Source of the DNA: Catenisphaera adipataccumulans
GTDB taxonomy: Bacteria > Bacillota_I > Bacilli_A > Erysipelotrichales > Erysipelotrichaceae
Length of the DNA: 64,000 bases
Direction of reading: 5' to 3'
Assembly: GCF_014202755.1 (NCBI RefSeq)
Contig: NZ_JACHHK010000003.1
Span: 275,783-339,782, forward strand
Below, in pieces: positions 17,739 to 28,532 of this stretch. Both the position numbers and the translations under genes were made by a program. Positions within the stretch are counted from its first letter, which is position 1. Every line of letters begins with the position of its first letter. The notes under the pieces were generated by a model. It ran no database searches and was not told the origin of the DNA. It worked only from the letters and a program-made list of their open reading frames with translations.

Positions 17739-18230
17739 CTAATAATCAAGAGCCCTGCGCATCTGATACCATACGGCACCGCCGTGCATCGATAAATCGG
17801 TGACTCCTTCATCGATAAATCCAAAACGTGCATAGTACGGGATCATATGCTCTTTGCATGTCAAAACAATGCCGGACCGATGCTGCTTCCGGCAGTCTTC
17901 GATGACCGCATTCAGGACCGCTGTCGCATAGCCTTGATTCCGGTATTCCGGCAGCGTGTTGACGCCGAAGATCATTTGCCAGTGGCCTTTTTCATTATGC
18001 ATTTCGGCATGTTCATACATCGCATCCGTCAAATTCAGATAGTCGGTCACGAAACCGTCCGCAAAACTGACAATGCCCTGTTTTTCCGCCGCCAGCCAAA
18101 AATGATTGCCATAGTACTGCACCCGATGAGCGATCTCAGCAGCGCTGGCTGCTTCCGCTTCCGGAAAACAACGTGATTCAATTTGAGCCAGCTGCCATAT
18201 GTCTCTTTCTGTCGCATGTCTGATGTTCAT
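17739..18230 (-). CDS. GNAT N-acetyltransferase
   Basis: A 163-residue GNAT protein. It begins MNIRHATERDIWQLAQIESR and has the acetyl-CoA binding segment LPEYRNQGYATAVLNAV (about residues 94-110). Substrate unknown. A longer frame opens at 18290, but that start lies inside the terminator of the upstream gene, so I use the ATG at 18230. TACAAT ends 6 nt before this ATG and no ribosome site is present, which implies a leaderless transcript. Confidence 0.83.
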   Translation of the reverse strand: MNIRHATERDIWQLAQIESRCFPEAEAASAAEIAHRVQYYGNHFWLAAEKQGIVSFADGFVTDYLNLTDAMYEHAEMHNEKGHWQMIFGVNTLPEYRNQGYATAVLNAVIEDCRKQHRSGIVLTCKEHMIPYYARFGFIDEGVTDLSMHGGAVWYQMRRALDY

Positions 18231-18236
18231 ACTTTT

Positions 18237-18242
18237 ATTGTA
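18237..18242 (-). promoter_or_regulatory. Leaderless-type -10 (TACAAT) of the GNAT gene
   Basis: The minus strand reads TACAAT, then AAAAGT, then ATG. The upstream terminator ends about 25 bp away, so the promoter is compact. Confidence 0.45.
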
Positions 18243-18265
18243 CACAAAATTAAAAATTATTGAAC

Positions 18266-18292
18266 AAAAAAAATGATCCTTTCGGATCATTT
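18266..18292 (-). terminator. Terminator of the cytidylate-kinase-like gene
   Basis: On the minus strand AATGATCC-GAAA-GGATCATT is followed by eight T residues. It overlaps the stop codon at 18287. Confidence 0.85.
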
Positions 18293-18898
18293 TAACGACT
18301 GAAAATACCCTTCTTGGTAGGCCACCAAGCCGGGGATGATCGATTTAATGGAAATATTGGTCGTGTTGACCATCAAATCACACGTCAGTGGATTGCCCCA
18401 TTCCCGATCGCCGATCAAGTCACGGTAATGTGAGCGATTGCGGTCAGTGGCTTTGATGAATTTCTTGTATTCCCAATCCGTTCGTTCATGCCCGTGATCG
18501 CGCCTGCGGCAGCGTTCGATGCGCGCCGCCATTTCGGCATACACAAAAATCCGCAGTGGGTGGTAATCCGCAAGAATGACATCGGCAGCCCGGCCGACGA
18601 TCACACAATCGGATTTCTCTGCCAGTTCTTTGATGATTTCATTCTGCTGCGCCATGATGTTGTTTTGATAACGGATCGGCTCCAGAGAAAATGAATTTGA
18701 GTAAGTGATCGGGTAATAGAAAGAGATCCGCTTTTCGGAAATCCCCTCCAGATATTCTTCCGCCAGTCCGCTCTTTTGTGCCAATGCTTCCACGATTTCC
18801 TTATCGTAGTACGCAATATCCAGTGCTTCCGCCAGGCGTTTGCCCAGTTCGCGGCCGCCGCTGCCTAACTCGCGGCTAATGGTAATGATCCGATTCAT
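18287..18898 (-). CDS. Cytidylate kinase-like family protein
   Basis: A 203-residue P-loop protein beginning MNRIITISRELGSGGRELG, the modified P-loop of the cytidylate kinase-like family. The NMP-binding and lid-like region contains CVIVGRAADVILAD and RRRDHGHERTDWEYKKF. Members are common in Firmicutes and distinct from the true CMP kinase Cmk; their substrate is not established. The ATG at 18898 has GGAGG upstream; the longer frame to 18943 runs into the promoter. An extended -10, TGTTACAAT, lies about 35 nt upstream. Confidence 0.85.
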   Translation of the reverse strand: MNRIITISRELGSGGRELGKRLAEALDIAYYDKEIVEALAQKSGLAEEYLEGISEKRISFYYPITYSNSFSLEPIRYQNNIMAQQNEIIKELAEKSDCVIVGRAADVILADYHPLRIFVYAEMAARIERCRRRDHGHERTDWEYKKFIKATDRNRSHYRDLIGDREWGNPLTCDLMVNTTNISIKSIIPGLVAYQEGYFQSLK

Positions 18899-18931
18899 AA
18901 GACCTCCGTAACACGTAATATTAATACAAGC

Positions 18932-18940
18932 ATTGTAACA
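18932..18940 (-). promoter_or_regulatory. Extended -10 of the cytidylate-kinase-like gene
   Basis: The minus strand reads TGTTACAAT, about 33 nt before the ATG at 18898, leaving a leader that holds GGAGG. Confidence 0.4.
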
Positions 18941-18949
18941 CAATTATAG

Positions 18950-18980
18950 AAAAAAATACCGCCGATTTTACAGCGGTATT
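18950..18980 (-). terminator. Terminator of the atp operon
   Basis: On the minus strand AATACCGC, a ten-base loop and GCGGTATT are followed by a T run, immediately after the atpC stop codon. Confidence 0.85.
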
Positions 18981-18983
18981 TCA

Positions 18984-21720
<2,737 letters not shown>

Positions 21721-21721
21721 C

Positions 21722-23473
21722 TTACGCTTGGCTCTCCTTAAAGCCGTCTGCCGTCTGTAAAATTTCTTCTTTCAATTCTGGTTCCAGACGTCCGGTCCGC
21801 CGGTATTGATCCAGCAGATCTTCGTGTTCCTCATGGAACCATGCGACCATCTTCATCATATACGGACGGACTTCCTTGACCGGCAGTTCCTCCAGTGAAG
21901 GATGGTTGGCCAAGATCAACATCAATACTTCATCAACCTGCGATACGGGATGATTCTGCGGCTGTTTCAGCAGTTCCATCAATACCGCACCATGTGACAG
22001 CAGTTTTTCCGTCGACTCATCCAGATCGGATGAAAACTGCGTAAATTCTTTCATTTCACGATAACGGGCCAGATCGATCCGCAAGGAACCGGAGGCGGTC
22101 TTCATCGCTTTGGTCTGAGCAGCACCGCCGACACGGGAAACCGACAAGCCGACATTGACGGCCGGCCGCTGTCCTTCAAAAAACAAGTCACTTTCCAAAA
22201 AGATCTGACCGTCGGTAATGGAAATTACGTTGGTCGGAATATAGGCGCTGACATCACCGTCCTGGGTTTCAATGATCGGCAGAGCTGTGATCGATCCGCC
22301 GCCGACCAGACGGCTGCTGCGCTCCAATAAACGCGAATGTAAATAGAAGACATCGCCCGGATAAGCTTCCCGGCCCGGACTGCGGCCCAGCAGCAGCGAC
22401 AGCGTTCGATAAGCCACCGCATGCTTGCTTAAATCATCGTAAACGATCAAGACATCTTTGCCTTGGCGCATGAAATATTCCGCCAGCGATGTGGCCGAAT
22501 ACGGCGCGATATACTGCAGCGAAGCCGGATCGGCAGCTGTAGAATTGACAACGATCGTATAATCCAGCGCACCGGCTGCCCGTAAGACATTGACAATATT
22601 CGCTACGGTACTTGCCTTCTGTGCGATCGAAACATAGATACAAATACAGTTTTGATCCTTCTGGTTCAAAATAGTATCAATGGCAATACTTGTTTTGCCG
22701 GTCTGACGGTCACCGATGATCAGCTCACGCTGACCGCGGCCGATCGGGAACATTGAATCAATGGCCAGGATACCGGTTGCCAGCGGTTCGGCCACCGGCT
22801 TGCGGGCAATGATGCTTGGCGCCGGTTCTTCGATCGGACGGTACCCGTCGGCATGTATATCCCCGCGGGCATCGATCGGGTTGCCTAACGCATCCACGAC
22901 CCGGCCCAGGAATTCTTCACCGACCGGCATGCCGGCTTTCTTACCGGTACCGGAAACACGGGTCCCTTCGCCGATGGTGCCTTCGGTATCAAATAAGATC
23001 ACACCGATCTCATCTTCGCCAATATTCTGCACCATGCCTTTGGTGCCGTTTTCAAAGACCACGACTTCGCCGTACATCACATGATCCAAGCCGCGGATCA
23101 ACGCAATGCCGTCGCCGACTTCTTCCACCTCGCCGACTTCATTGTGTTTCGCTTCAGCATGAAACCGGTCGATGGCTTCTTTCAGGATAGAGACCAGACT
23201 GCCGTCTTCTTCGGCTTTGATCGCATCCGCTTTGGCCTGATCGATCGCATCGACCAGCTGTTCCTGACGGCCGCGGATGCTCCAGTCGAATTCATCACTG
23301 CCGACGGTCAGAATGAAACCGCCCTTCACGGATGAATCGATTTCGACATCCAGATCAACATCCTGCGTATGGTATTTTTTTTGAACAAATTGCTTCAGTT
23401 GTTCTTCCTGTTCCTCGGTAGGACGAGTAACGCACCGGAGAACGGCGCGCAGACTGTTCGATGTTTCACTCAT
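21722..23473 (-). CDS. atpA: ATP synthase F1 subunit alpha with N-terminal delta-like (OSCP C-terminal) domain
   Basis: A 583-residue alpha subunit, about 85 residues longer than usual. Walker A GDRQTGKT is at 254-261, against 169-176 in E. coli. Residues from about 88 on are ordinary alpha (VGEVEEVGDGIALIRGLD). Residues 8-78 instead look like the C-terminal half of subunit delta (OSCP): TRPTEEQEEQLKQFVQKK, then DSSVKGGFILTVGSDEFDWS and SIRGRQEQL, matching the delta VDPSLIGGF-type motif and closing helix. No separate atpH lies between atpF and atpA (12-nt gap). AGGAAGGTGA precedes the ATG. The N-terminal half of delta is absent from the operon. Confidence 0.93.
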   Translation of the reverse strand: MSETSNSLRAVLRCVTRPTEEQEEQLKQFVQKKYHTQDVDLDVEIDSSVKGGFILTVGSDEFDWSIRGRQEQLVDAIDQAKADAIKAEEDGSLVSILKEAIDRFHAEAKHNEVGEVEEVGDGIALIRGLDHVMYGEVVVFENGTKGMVQNIGEDEIGVILFDTEGTIGEGTRVSGTGKKAGMPVGEEFLGRVVDALGNPIDARGDIHADGYRPIEEPAPSIIARKPVAEPLATGILAIDSMFPIGRGQRELIIGDRQTGKTSIAIDTILNQKDQNCICIYVSIAQKASTVANIVNVLRAAGALDYTIVVNSTAADPASLQYIAPYSATSLAEYFMRQGKDVLIVYDDLSKHAVAYRTLSLLLGRSPGREAYPGDVFYLHSRLLERSSRLVGGGSITALPIIETQDGDVSAYIPTNVISITDGQIFLESDLFFEGQRPAVNVGLSVSRVGGAAQTKAMKTASGSLRIDLARYREMKEFTQFSSDLDESTEKLLSHGAVLMELLKQPQNHPVSQVDEVLMLILANHPSLEELPVKEVRPYMMKMVAWFHEEHEDLLDQYRRTGRLEPELKEEILQTADGFKESQA

Positions 23474-23485
23474 CGTCTCACCTTC

Positions 23486-23977
23486 CTATTCATCCATTTC
23501 TTTCAGGAATTTATCGTATAATTCTTGATCGCTTTTTTCGTTGGAAATCTTCAACGAAGCATCTTCGATCATCGTGCTGATTTCTTCCTTCGCTTTCTGT
23601 TTTTCCTCCATGATCACCAGCTTCGTATCATGACGAGCTTCTTCCAGAATTTCATCCGACTGCTTCTTCGCATCCGCGATGATGGAATCGTAAACTTCGT
23701 TCGCCTCACGTTTTGCCTTCCGCACGGCTTCTTTGCGGTTTTGTTCAATTTCGGCCAAACGGGCGTCCGCTTCTTTGTTTTTCGATTGAGCTTCTTCCGT
23801 TTTTGTTTTGATATCTTGATAAGTAGCGTCGATTTCTGCGTTCCTTTGGGCAATGACTTTCCGTATGGGTTTAAACAGGAACTTCATCATCAACCAATAT
23901 AAGACCAGCAGGTTGATGATCGTGCAGATCAGATTGAAGACATCAAAATGCAGCAGATCTACATTTACTGTATCCAT
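23486..23977 (-). CDS. atpF: ATP synthase Fo subunit b
   Basis: A 163-residue peripheral-stalk subunit. One membrane helix (about residues 12-32, FNLICTIINLLVLYWLMMKF) is followed by a long charged coiled coil to the C-terminus. In normal enzymes the C-terminal end of b binds subunit delta. Here it would have to bind the delta-like domain attached to alpha, because the next gene is the fused atpA. AGAGGAC serves as ribosome site. There is a single b gene, so a b-b homodimer is expected. Confidence 0.95.
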   Translation of the reverse strand: MDTVNVDLLHFDVFNLICTIINLLVLYWLMMKFLFKPIRKVIAQRNAEIDATYQDIKTKTEEAQSKNKEADARLAEIEQNRKEAVRKAKREANEVYDSIIADAKKQSDEILEEARHDTKLVIMEEKQKAKEEISTMIEDASLKISNEKSDQELYDKFLKEMDE

Positions 23978-23988
23978 TAATCTGTCCT

Positions 23989-24213
23989 CTATTTACCTAA
24001 AATAAAGATAATCAGAAGACCCAGAACGAATCCATAAATGGCGGTTGCTTCCGCCAATGCACTACCCAATAATAAGTTTCTCATGATCTTGCCGTCAGCT
24101 TCCGGCTGCTGCGCGATCGCCTTCACTGCGGAGCTGGTCGCAATACCGATACCAATACCGGCGCCAACACAAGCCAGTGCGGCAATACCTACACCCAATG
24201 CTGTTGAACTCAT
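23989..24213 (-). CDS. atpE: ATP synthase Fo subunit c
   Basis: A 74-residue proteolipid made of two membrane helices joined by the AQQPEA loop. The ion-binding Glu lies in [11 protein letters not shown] on helix 2. The Gln of helix 1 and the Ser/Thr after the Glu that mark sodium-binding c subunits are replaced by Ile and Ala, so proton coupling is predicted. I start at 24213 rather than at the ATG two codons upstream, because GAGGAGG is 8 nt from the former and too close to the latter. Confidence 0.95.
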   Translation of the reverse strand: MSSTALGVGIAALACVGAGIGIGIATSSAVKAIAQQPEADGKIMRNLLLGSALAEATAIYGFVLGLLIIFILGK

Positions 24214-24227
24214 ATACATTTCCTCCT

Positions 24228-24905
24228 CTATTCCGTTGCATCTGCAATATACAACGATGTCAAAAATACAAATACGTACGCTTGAATCAAGCCGTCGAAT
24301 ATATCAAAATATAAACTGAAGATTGCAGGGATAATCGCCGGGCAGACCAGCTTGATCATTTCCATGATGACAAAGGCTCCCAACACGTTTCCGAACAATC
24401 GCATACATAATGACAGCGGCCGAATGAACACTTCCAGAATATTGATCGGTGTAACGATGGCGATCGGCTGTGCAAAACTCTTCAGCCAGCCTTTGACACC
24501 GCGCGCATGCACACCGGCAGCCTCGATCAATACGATGCTCATGATGGCCAGACCGGCCGTAACATTGATATCTTTCGTCGGCGGTTTGAGGCCGATGATC
24601 CCGATCAAATTGGCAAAGCCGAGAAACAGCAGCACCGTAGCAATATATCCGCTGTACTGTTTTCCTTTTGCCCCCAACATGCCTTCCGTCAGTGCGTCCA
24701 ATTTCGTTACGATCACTTCTGCCGCCGCCTGACGACGACTCGGATGCTGTACAGATAAACCATGTCCAAGCCATGCCGCAATCAAAACCATGATCAACAT
24801 GATGATCCATGTCACGACGACGGATTCAAATATTTTAAAATGAAAAATCGTAAATACCGTCTCGACATTTAATTGACTGACCAGGTCTTGAACAAACTCT
24901 TCCAC
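24228..24905 (-). CDS. atpB: ATP synthase Fo subunit a
   Basis: A 225-residue subunit a, the stator half-channel. The essential Arg is in [17 protein letters not shown] near the C-terminal helices; about five membrane helices are visible. It is the first gene of the operon (order B, E, F, A, G, D, C; no atpI and no atpH). The start is most likely GTG at 24905, with GGAAAGGAAG upstream. A TTG ten codons earlier would place the start over the ribosome site. Confidence 0.95.
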   Translation of the reverse strand: MEEFVQDLVSQLNVETVFTIFHFKIFESVVVTWIIMLIMVLIAAWLGHGLSVQHPSRRQAAAEVIVTKLDALTEGMLGAKGKQYSGYIATVLLFLGFANLIGIIGLKPPTKDINVTAGLAIMSIVLIEAAGVHARGVKGWLKSFAQPIAIVTPINILEVFIRPLSLCMRLFGNVLGAFVIMEMIKLVCPAIIPAIFSLYFDIFDGLIQAYVFVFLTSLYIADATE

Positions 24906-24991
24906 ATCCCCACTTCCTTTCCAATAAAAAAACAAAAAAGCGCCAAAAAAAGTTTCCTTTCTTTCCCCGGCACCATTGTCTTTTCTTATGT

Positions 24992-25020
24992 AATATATTC
25001 TTTTTTTATCTACATTTCAA
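24992..25020 (-). promoter_or_regulatory. atp operon promoter
   Basis: On the minus strand the -35 TTGAAA (25020-25015), a 17-bp spacer and the -10 TATATT (24997-24992) precede a leader of about 80 nt ending at atpB. It sits just downstream of the terminator of the 25048-25740 gene. Confidence 0.65.
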
Positions 25021-25033
25021 GCTATTTTTATCA

Positions 25034-25062
25034 TAAAAAAAGCCGGATCAGCTATGATCCAG
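25034..25062 (-). terminator. Terminator of the YwaF-like gene
   Basis: On the minus strand CTGGATCA-TAGC-TGATCCGG is followed by CTTTTTTT; one G-T pair in the stem. It overlaps the stop codon at 25048. Confidence 0.75.
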
Positions 25063-25740
25063 TTTCGTTTCCCGATTCTGCTGCCGCTGACGGCTGAGAT
25101 ACCAGTTACTGGAAGCCGTCCAAACGTTTTTCGTCCAGTTGGAAAACCAGATGCATGAAAACAAATACACGAAGATCGCGATCCGGTTGCCGAACACCGG
25201 CACAAGCAGGTGATAGACCGGCAGATCCATATTGATGGCCGGATTCATATTAAACAAATTGATGCCATGATATGGATAAATGATCGCATTCAGCACACCG
25301 GCAATCAGGCAGCACGTCAGATAGACCCAGGTGGCCTTGGTGAAATCCTGCGACGGCCGGATCGTCTGCATCCAGATATGGCCGCAGCGCCAGCCCAGAT
25401 AAATCTGGAAAATATGCCACGAATACGTGTGCGCAATCAGCTGCCACGCAGTATAATGCAGCCCTGTCCCCCCCAGCAGACCGGCGCATCCGCTGACCAT
25501 CCCGTAGGTCATCATATACCGCAGGATGATGCTTCGATGCTTTTCATTGAGCCAGGGCATGGCCGCCATAAAATACATCGGCAGACTGCACATTTGAAAC
25601 GGAAAGTGCCACCATGAATAATGACCGCTGATGTATGTTAAAAACAACTGTTTCCAAATCTCGAAACCGATCATGATCAATCCGCAAATTTGTAAGAAAC
25701 GTACATCCTTCCTTTGCATACCAACATCCTTCCTTTGCAT
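25048..25740 (-). CDS. TIGR02206/YwaF-type integral membrane protein
   Basis: About 230 residues with six or seven membrane helices. The first helix region ends in SWWHFPFQMCSLPMY, and the conserved GTGLHYTAWQLIAH lies mid-protein, as in the TIGR02206 (YwaF) family of unknown function. The 5' end carries two perfect 21-bp tandem copies, so the N-terminus reads MQRKDVG-MQRKDVR and both ATGs have an AAGGAAGG ribosome site. Initiation at either would give proteins that differ by seven residues. It follows the RelB/DinJ-like gene by 64 nt. Confidence 0.72.
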   Translation of the reverse strand: MQRKDVGMQRKDVRFLQICGLIMIGFEIWKQLFLTYISGHYSWWHFPFQMCSLPMYFMAAMPWLNEKHRSIILRYMMTYGMVSGCAGLLGGTGLHYTAWQLIAHTYSWHIFQIYLGWRCGHIWMQTIRPSQDFTKATWVYLTCCLIAGVLNAIIYPYHGINLFNMNPAINMDLPVYHLLVPVFGNRIAIFVYLFSCIWFSNWTKNVWTASSNWYLSRQRQQNRETKLDHS

Positions 25741-25748
25741 ACCAACAT
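25703..25748. repeat. Two perfect 21-bp tandem repeats plus a 4-nt partial copy
   Basis: The unit ACATCCTTCCTTTGCATACC (plus a final A) occurs at 25703-25723 and 25724-25744, and ACAT follows at 25745-25748. On the coding strand each unit contains an ATG and an AAGGAAGG sequence, and the repeat length keeps the frame. Confidence 0.9.
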
Positions 25749-25804
25749 AATAAGAAAAAAAATGTCATATTTCAACATACAAAAGCAGGTCATTTGTTGA
25801 GTAT

Positions 25805-26074
25805 TTACTCCTTTTGGAAGGATAAATACGCATGATAGGAGCGGTCGCTGCGCCCCTGACAATGCAGATAGCCGCTGTTCATCTCCAGCATCTCTGCTTC
25901 ATCCCAAGCCGGGACCGACGGCATCTTCAGCCTTTGAAACGGAATGCCCTTCTCCCAGACGATCCGGCGCAGATACGCATCGACCGCGTCCTGGACCGAG
26001 ATCCCCAGCGGCTCTAAGACATTCGCAGCCGAATGGATCAACGCCGCCGGGACCTCGATACGGCAGGTTTCCAT
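25805..26074 (-). CDS. RelB/DinJ-like antitoxin protein, no toxin partner
   Basis: An 89-residue protein. Its N-terminal half reads RIEVPAALIHSAANVLEPLG, then ISVQDAVDAYLRRIV and EKGIPFQ, the ribbon-helix-helix pattern of RelB/DinJ antitoxins including the terminal IPF. The C-terminal part, which binds toxin in complete systems, is unlike the usual acidic tail. No RelE/YafQ-type toxin gene lies on either side. The start at 26074 follows GGAGGTGA. It lies 17 nt after mmuM and is probably part of that transcript. It could be an orphan antitoxin or a stand-alone repressor. Confidence 0.65.
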   Translation of the reverse strand: METCRIEVPAALIHSAANVLEPLGISVQDAVDAYLRRIVWEKGIPFQRLKMPSVPAWDEAEMLEMNSGYLHCQGRSDRSYHAYLSFQKE

Positions 26075-26091
26075 AAGCTCACCTCCGAGCG

Positions 26092-27063
26092 TTATATACG
26101 GTCCGTTGGTGCTTTTGAACAAAATTCCTCACGGGCCGCCGCAACCTGCCGGATATGATCTTCGTCCGTCTGACAGCACCCGCCGACCGCTTTGGCACCG
26201 GCTTTCATCCAGATCAGCGCATAATCTTTGAATCGAAGCGCCTGCTTCGCGCCGTACCACTTTTTGGTCAGCGGATCATATTGTTCCCCGCTGTTTGGAT
26301 ATACACTGATCGGCAGCGAGGTTGAGGTTTTCAGTTCTTTGATCAAGGATTCAATATATTTGGGATGTGTGCAGTTGACACCGATCATCCGTAAATGTGG
26401 ATGTCCTGATGATAGTTCGGCGGCACAATCGGCGATCAAATCGCCTTCATTGATATGTTTTCCGTCCGCGCAGGAAAAACTGATCGCATAATCGGCACCA
26501 AGCTGCTCCGCGAGTTCTGCTTCGATCAGCGCTTCCTGCAGCGACGGCTGGGTTTCGATCATCAATACATCCGCACCTGCCTGCCAGAGCAGTTCCATGC
26601 GGCGGGCATGAAAGTCCCGGAGGACTTCATCGCTGACGCCATAATGACCGCGGTATTCCGAACCGTCTGCCAGATATGCTCCGTAAGGACCGACAGCGCC
26701 CAGGCAGACGGGATAAGCACGCCCGGCAGCCTTGCCCTCCTGCTGCCACCACTCTTCCCGGGCTTCCCGAAAAATAGTGACCGCAGATCGGATCAGCGCT
26801 TCCGCTTCTTGTTGGGAGTACCCGCGCTCGATCAGCCGCGGCAGACTGGCCTGATAGCTGTCGGTGATGCCGCAGTCTGCACCAGCCTGAAAATATTGGA
26901 TATGAACTTGCTTGACCAGGTCCGGCCGGTCGGCCAGTACCTTTGCGGTCCATAAGGTATCGTTTAAATCACAGCCCAGATGTTCCAGACCGGTCGCCAT
27001 GGAACCATCAATGACCATGACCTGATTCTGCTTTAGTATGGATTCAATCGTGGTGCGTTTCAT
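26092..27063 (-). CDS. mmuM: Homocysteine S-methyltransferase
   Basis: A 323-residue zinc enzyme that transfers a methyl group from S-methylmethionine (or S-adenosylmethionine) to homocysteine to give methionine. The zinc ligands are the Cys in GVNCTHPKY and the Cys pair in GGCCQTDEDH. The N-terminal VMVIDGSMATGLE is the usual barrel start. I take the ATG at 27063, just after an AAAGGA; two in-frame ATGs further upstream are possible. It overlaps the AGCS transporter gene by 20 nt, so the transporter probably feeds this enzyme. Confidence 0.9.
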   Translation of the reverse strand: MKRTTIESILKQNQVMVIDGSMATGLEHLGCDLNDTLWTAKVLADRPDLVKQVHIQYFQAGADCGITDSYQASLPRLIERGYSQQEAEALIRSAVTIFREAREEWWQQEGKAAGRAYPVCLGAVGPYGAYLADGSEYRGHYGVSDEVLRDFHARRMELLWQAGADVLMIETQPSLQEALIEAELAEQLGADYAISFSCADGKHINEGDLIADCAAELSSGHPHLRMIGVNCTHPKYIESLIKELKTSTSLPISVYPNSGEQYDPLTKKWYGAKQALRFKDYALIWMKAGAKAVGGCCQTDEDHIRQVAAAREEFCSKAPTDRI

Positions 27064-28483
27064 AACTTGTCTCATCCTTTCCATAAATGACCGGCGCCGG
27101 GTGTTCGCCGCGGTCCAATGCCGGTATATATCGATCCCAGAAATCATGGAACAAGCGCATGATTTCTTTTCTCTGCGTATAAATAAAGATCAACGTGATA
27201 ATAATATAAATGGCCGAAAGAATATCCGTCATCGCCCATAAAGAGTCCGCCTGGATGTTGTAAAAGAGCACGCATGGGATCATATAGTAGACCATGTAGA
27301 TCCGCGTCGCAATACGGTTGGACCGCGTATCACCGAAGGCGTAATTCACCGATTTTTCACAGCTGTAATACATACCGATGATCGTGGTCCACGCAAAGAC
27401 GACGATCGCGAGCGACAAGAACCAACCGCCAGCCTGGCCATAGGCCGTTTCAAACGCGACCGTCGTCAGTTCAGCACTGCTCACGTTCGGAAAATCCACA
27501 TACACATTTGTCAGTAAAATAGACAGTGCCGTTACCGTGCAGACAACGATCGTGTCCAGGAAGACTTCGCCCCATCCCCAGCACGACTGCCGCACCGGGT
27601 GATCAGTCTTCGCACTGGCGTGTGCAATGATGCCGTAGCCGGTGCCCGCATCGTTGGAGTAAAGACCGCGGGCCACGCCATAACGGATGGCATCGCGGAC
27701 GGTCGCGCCCGCAAAACCGCCGATGCCCGCCATCGGTGTAAAAGCTGACTTAAAAATCAGCGCAATCGTTGCCGGCAGGATATCCAAATGCATGATCAGG
27801 ATCCCCAAACCACCTAAAATATAGACAAAAGCCATGAACGGCACGACCTTTTCCATCACGGACGAGATCCGGTGCAGACCGCCGAAGATCGTCACAAAAC
27901 AAGTCACACCTAAAACAATGACACTGATCAGCGGATCGATCTGCAGTCCCTCTTGTAAAGAACTGGTCACCGCCTGTGTCTGGACACAGCACGTCCAGGG
28001 GCCGAGGATAAAACAAGCCGCCGCCAGCACCACCGCACCGCGTTTCCAGCCTAATGCGTTGCGCATCACAAACGAACGATCACACATATACTCATCGACA
28101 GACTTATTGTATTTGACCCGATAACGCTGGCCTAGGATGATCTCACAGGCCTTGGTGGACATGCCGAACAGACCGGAGATCCACATCCAGAAGATCGCCC
28201 CCGGGCCGCCGGACACAATGGCGGTCGCCACCCCGCCGATGTTGCCGACACCGATCGTATTGGCCATCGCGGTACAGGCGGCCGCAAAGCCGGAAACGGT
28301 ACCCGTACCTTCACCGGGCTTGAACATCTTGCCAAAAGTATTGCGGTAGTTAAAGCGAATATTGCGGAAATTGTAGCGGAACCCGAATCGGATCGAAAGG
28401 TAGATGCCTGTGCCGATCAGGGCAATGGTCATCGGCGTTCCCCATAAAAAATCCGAAATCTGTGTCAGAATTTTCAAAAGCAT
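27044..28483 (-). CDS. AGCS-family sodium:amino acid symporter
   Basis: A 479-residue symporter with about ten membrane helices. The family signature GTVSGFAAACTAMANTIGVG (about residues 60-79) and the later segment DAIRYGVARGLYSNDAGTG are typical of alanine/glycine:cation symporters (AlsT/DagA). These import alanine or glycine with sodium. The overlap with mmuM suggests that here the cargo could be S-methylmethionine or another methyl donor, replacing the MmuP permease of E. coli; that is inference. GAGGGAG is the ribosome site. Confidence 0.9.
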   Translation of the reverse strand: MLLKILTQISDFLWGTPMTIALIGTGIYLSIRFGFRYNFRNIRFNYRNTFGKMFKPGEGTGTVSGFAAACTAMANTIGVGNIGGVATAIVSGGPGAIFWMWISGLFGMSTKACEIILGQRYRVKYNKSVDEYMCDRSFVMRNALGWKRGAVVLAAACFILGPWTCCVQTQAVTSSLQEGLQIDPLISVIVLGVTCFVTIFGGLHRISSVMEKVVPFMAFVYILGGLGILIMHLDILPATIALIFKSAFTPMAGIGGFAGATVRDAIRYGVARGLYSNDAGTGYGIIAHASAKTDHPVRQSCWGWGEVFLDTIVVCTVTALSILLTNVYVDFPNVSSAELTTVAFETAYGQAGGWFLSLAIVVFAWTTIIGMYYSCEKSVNYAFGDTRSNRIATRIYMVYYMIPCVLFYNIQADSLWAMTDILSAIYIIITLIFIYTQRKEIMRLFHDFWDRYIPALDRGEHPAPVIYGKDETSYETHHD

Positions 28484-28517
28484 AATTTCTCCCTCGTTTC
28501 AGTTCATAATTATAACA

Positions 28518-28526
28518 TGCTATAAT
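28518..28526 (+). promoter_or_regulatory. Leaderless-type extended -10 of the rRNA methyltransferase gene
   Basis: TGCTATAAT, a consensus extended -10, is followed by GAGTCC and then ATG. No Shine-Dalgarno is present. Confidence 0.6.
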
Positions 28527-28532
28527 GAGTCC

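Noticed and set aside
18231..18290. 20-residue N-terminal extension of the GNAT gene
   Set aside because: It is encoded by the terminator of the upstream gene and by the promoter; the ATG at 18230 begins the conserved domain.
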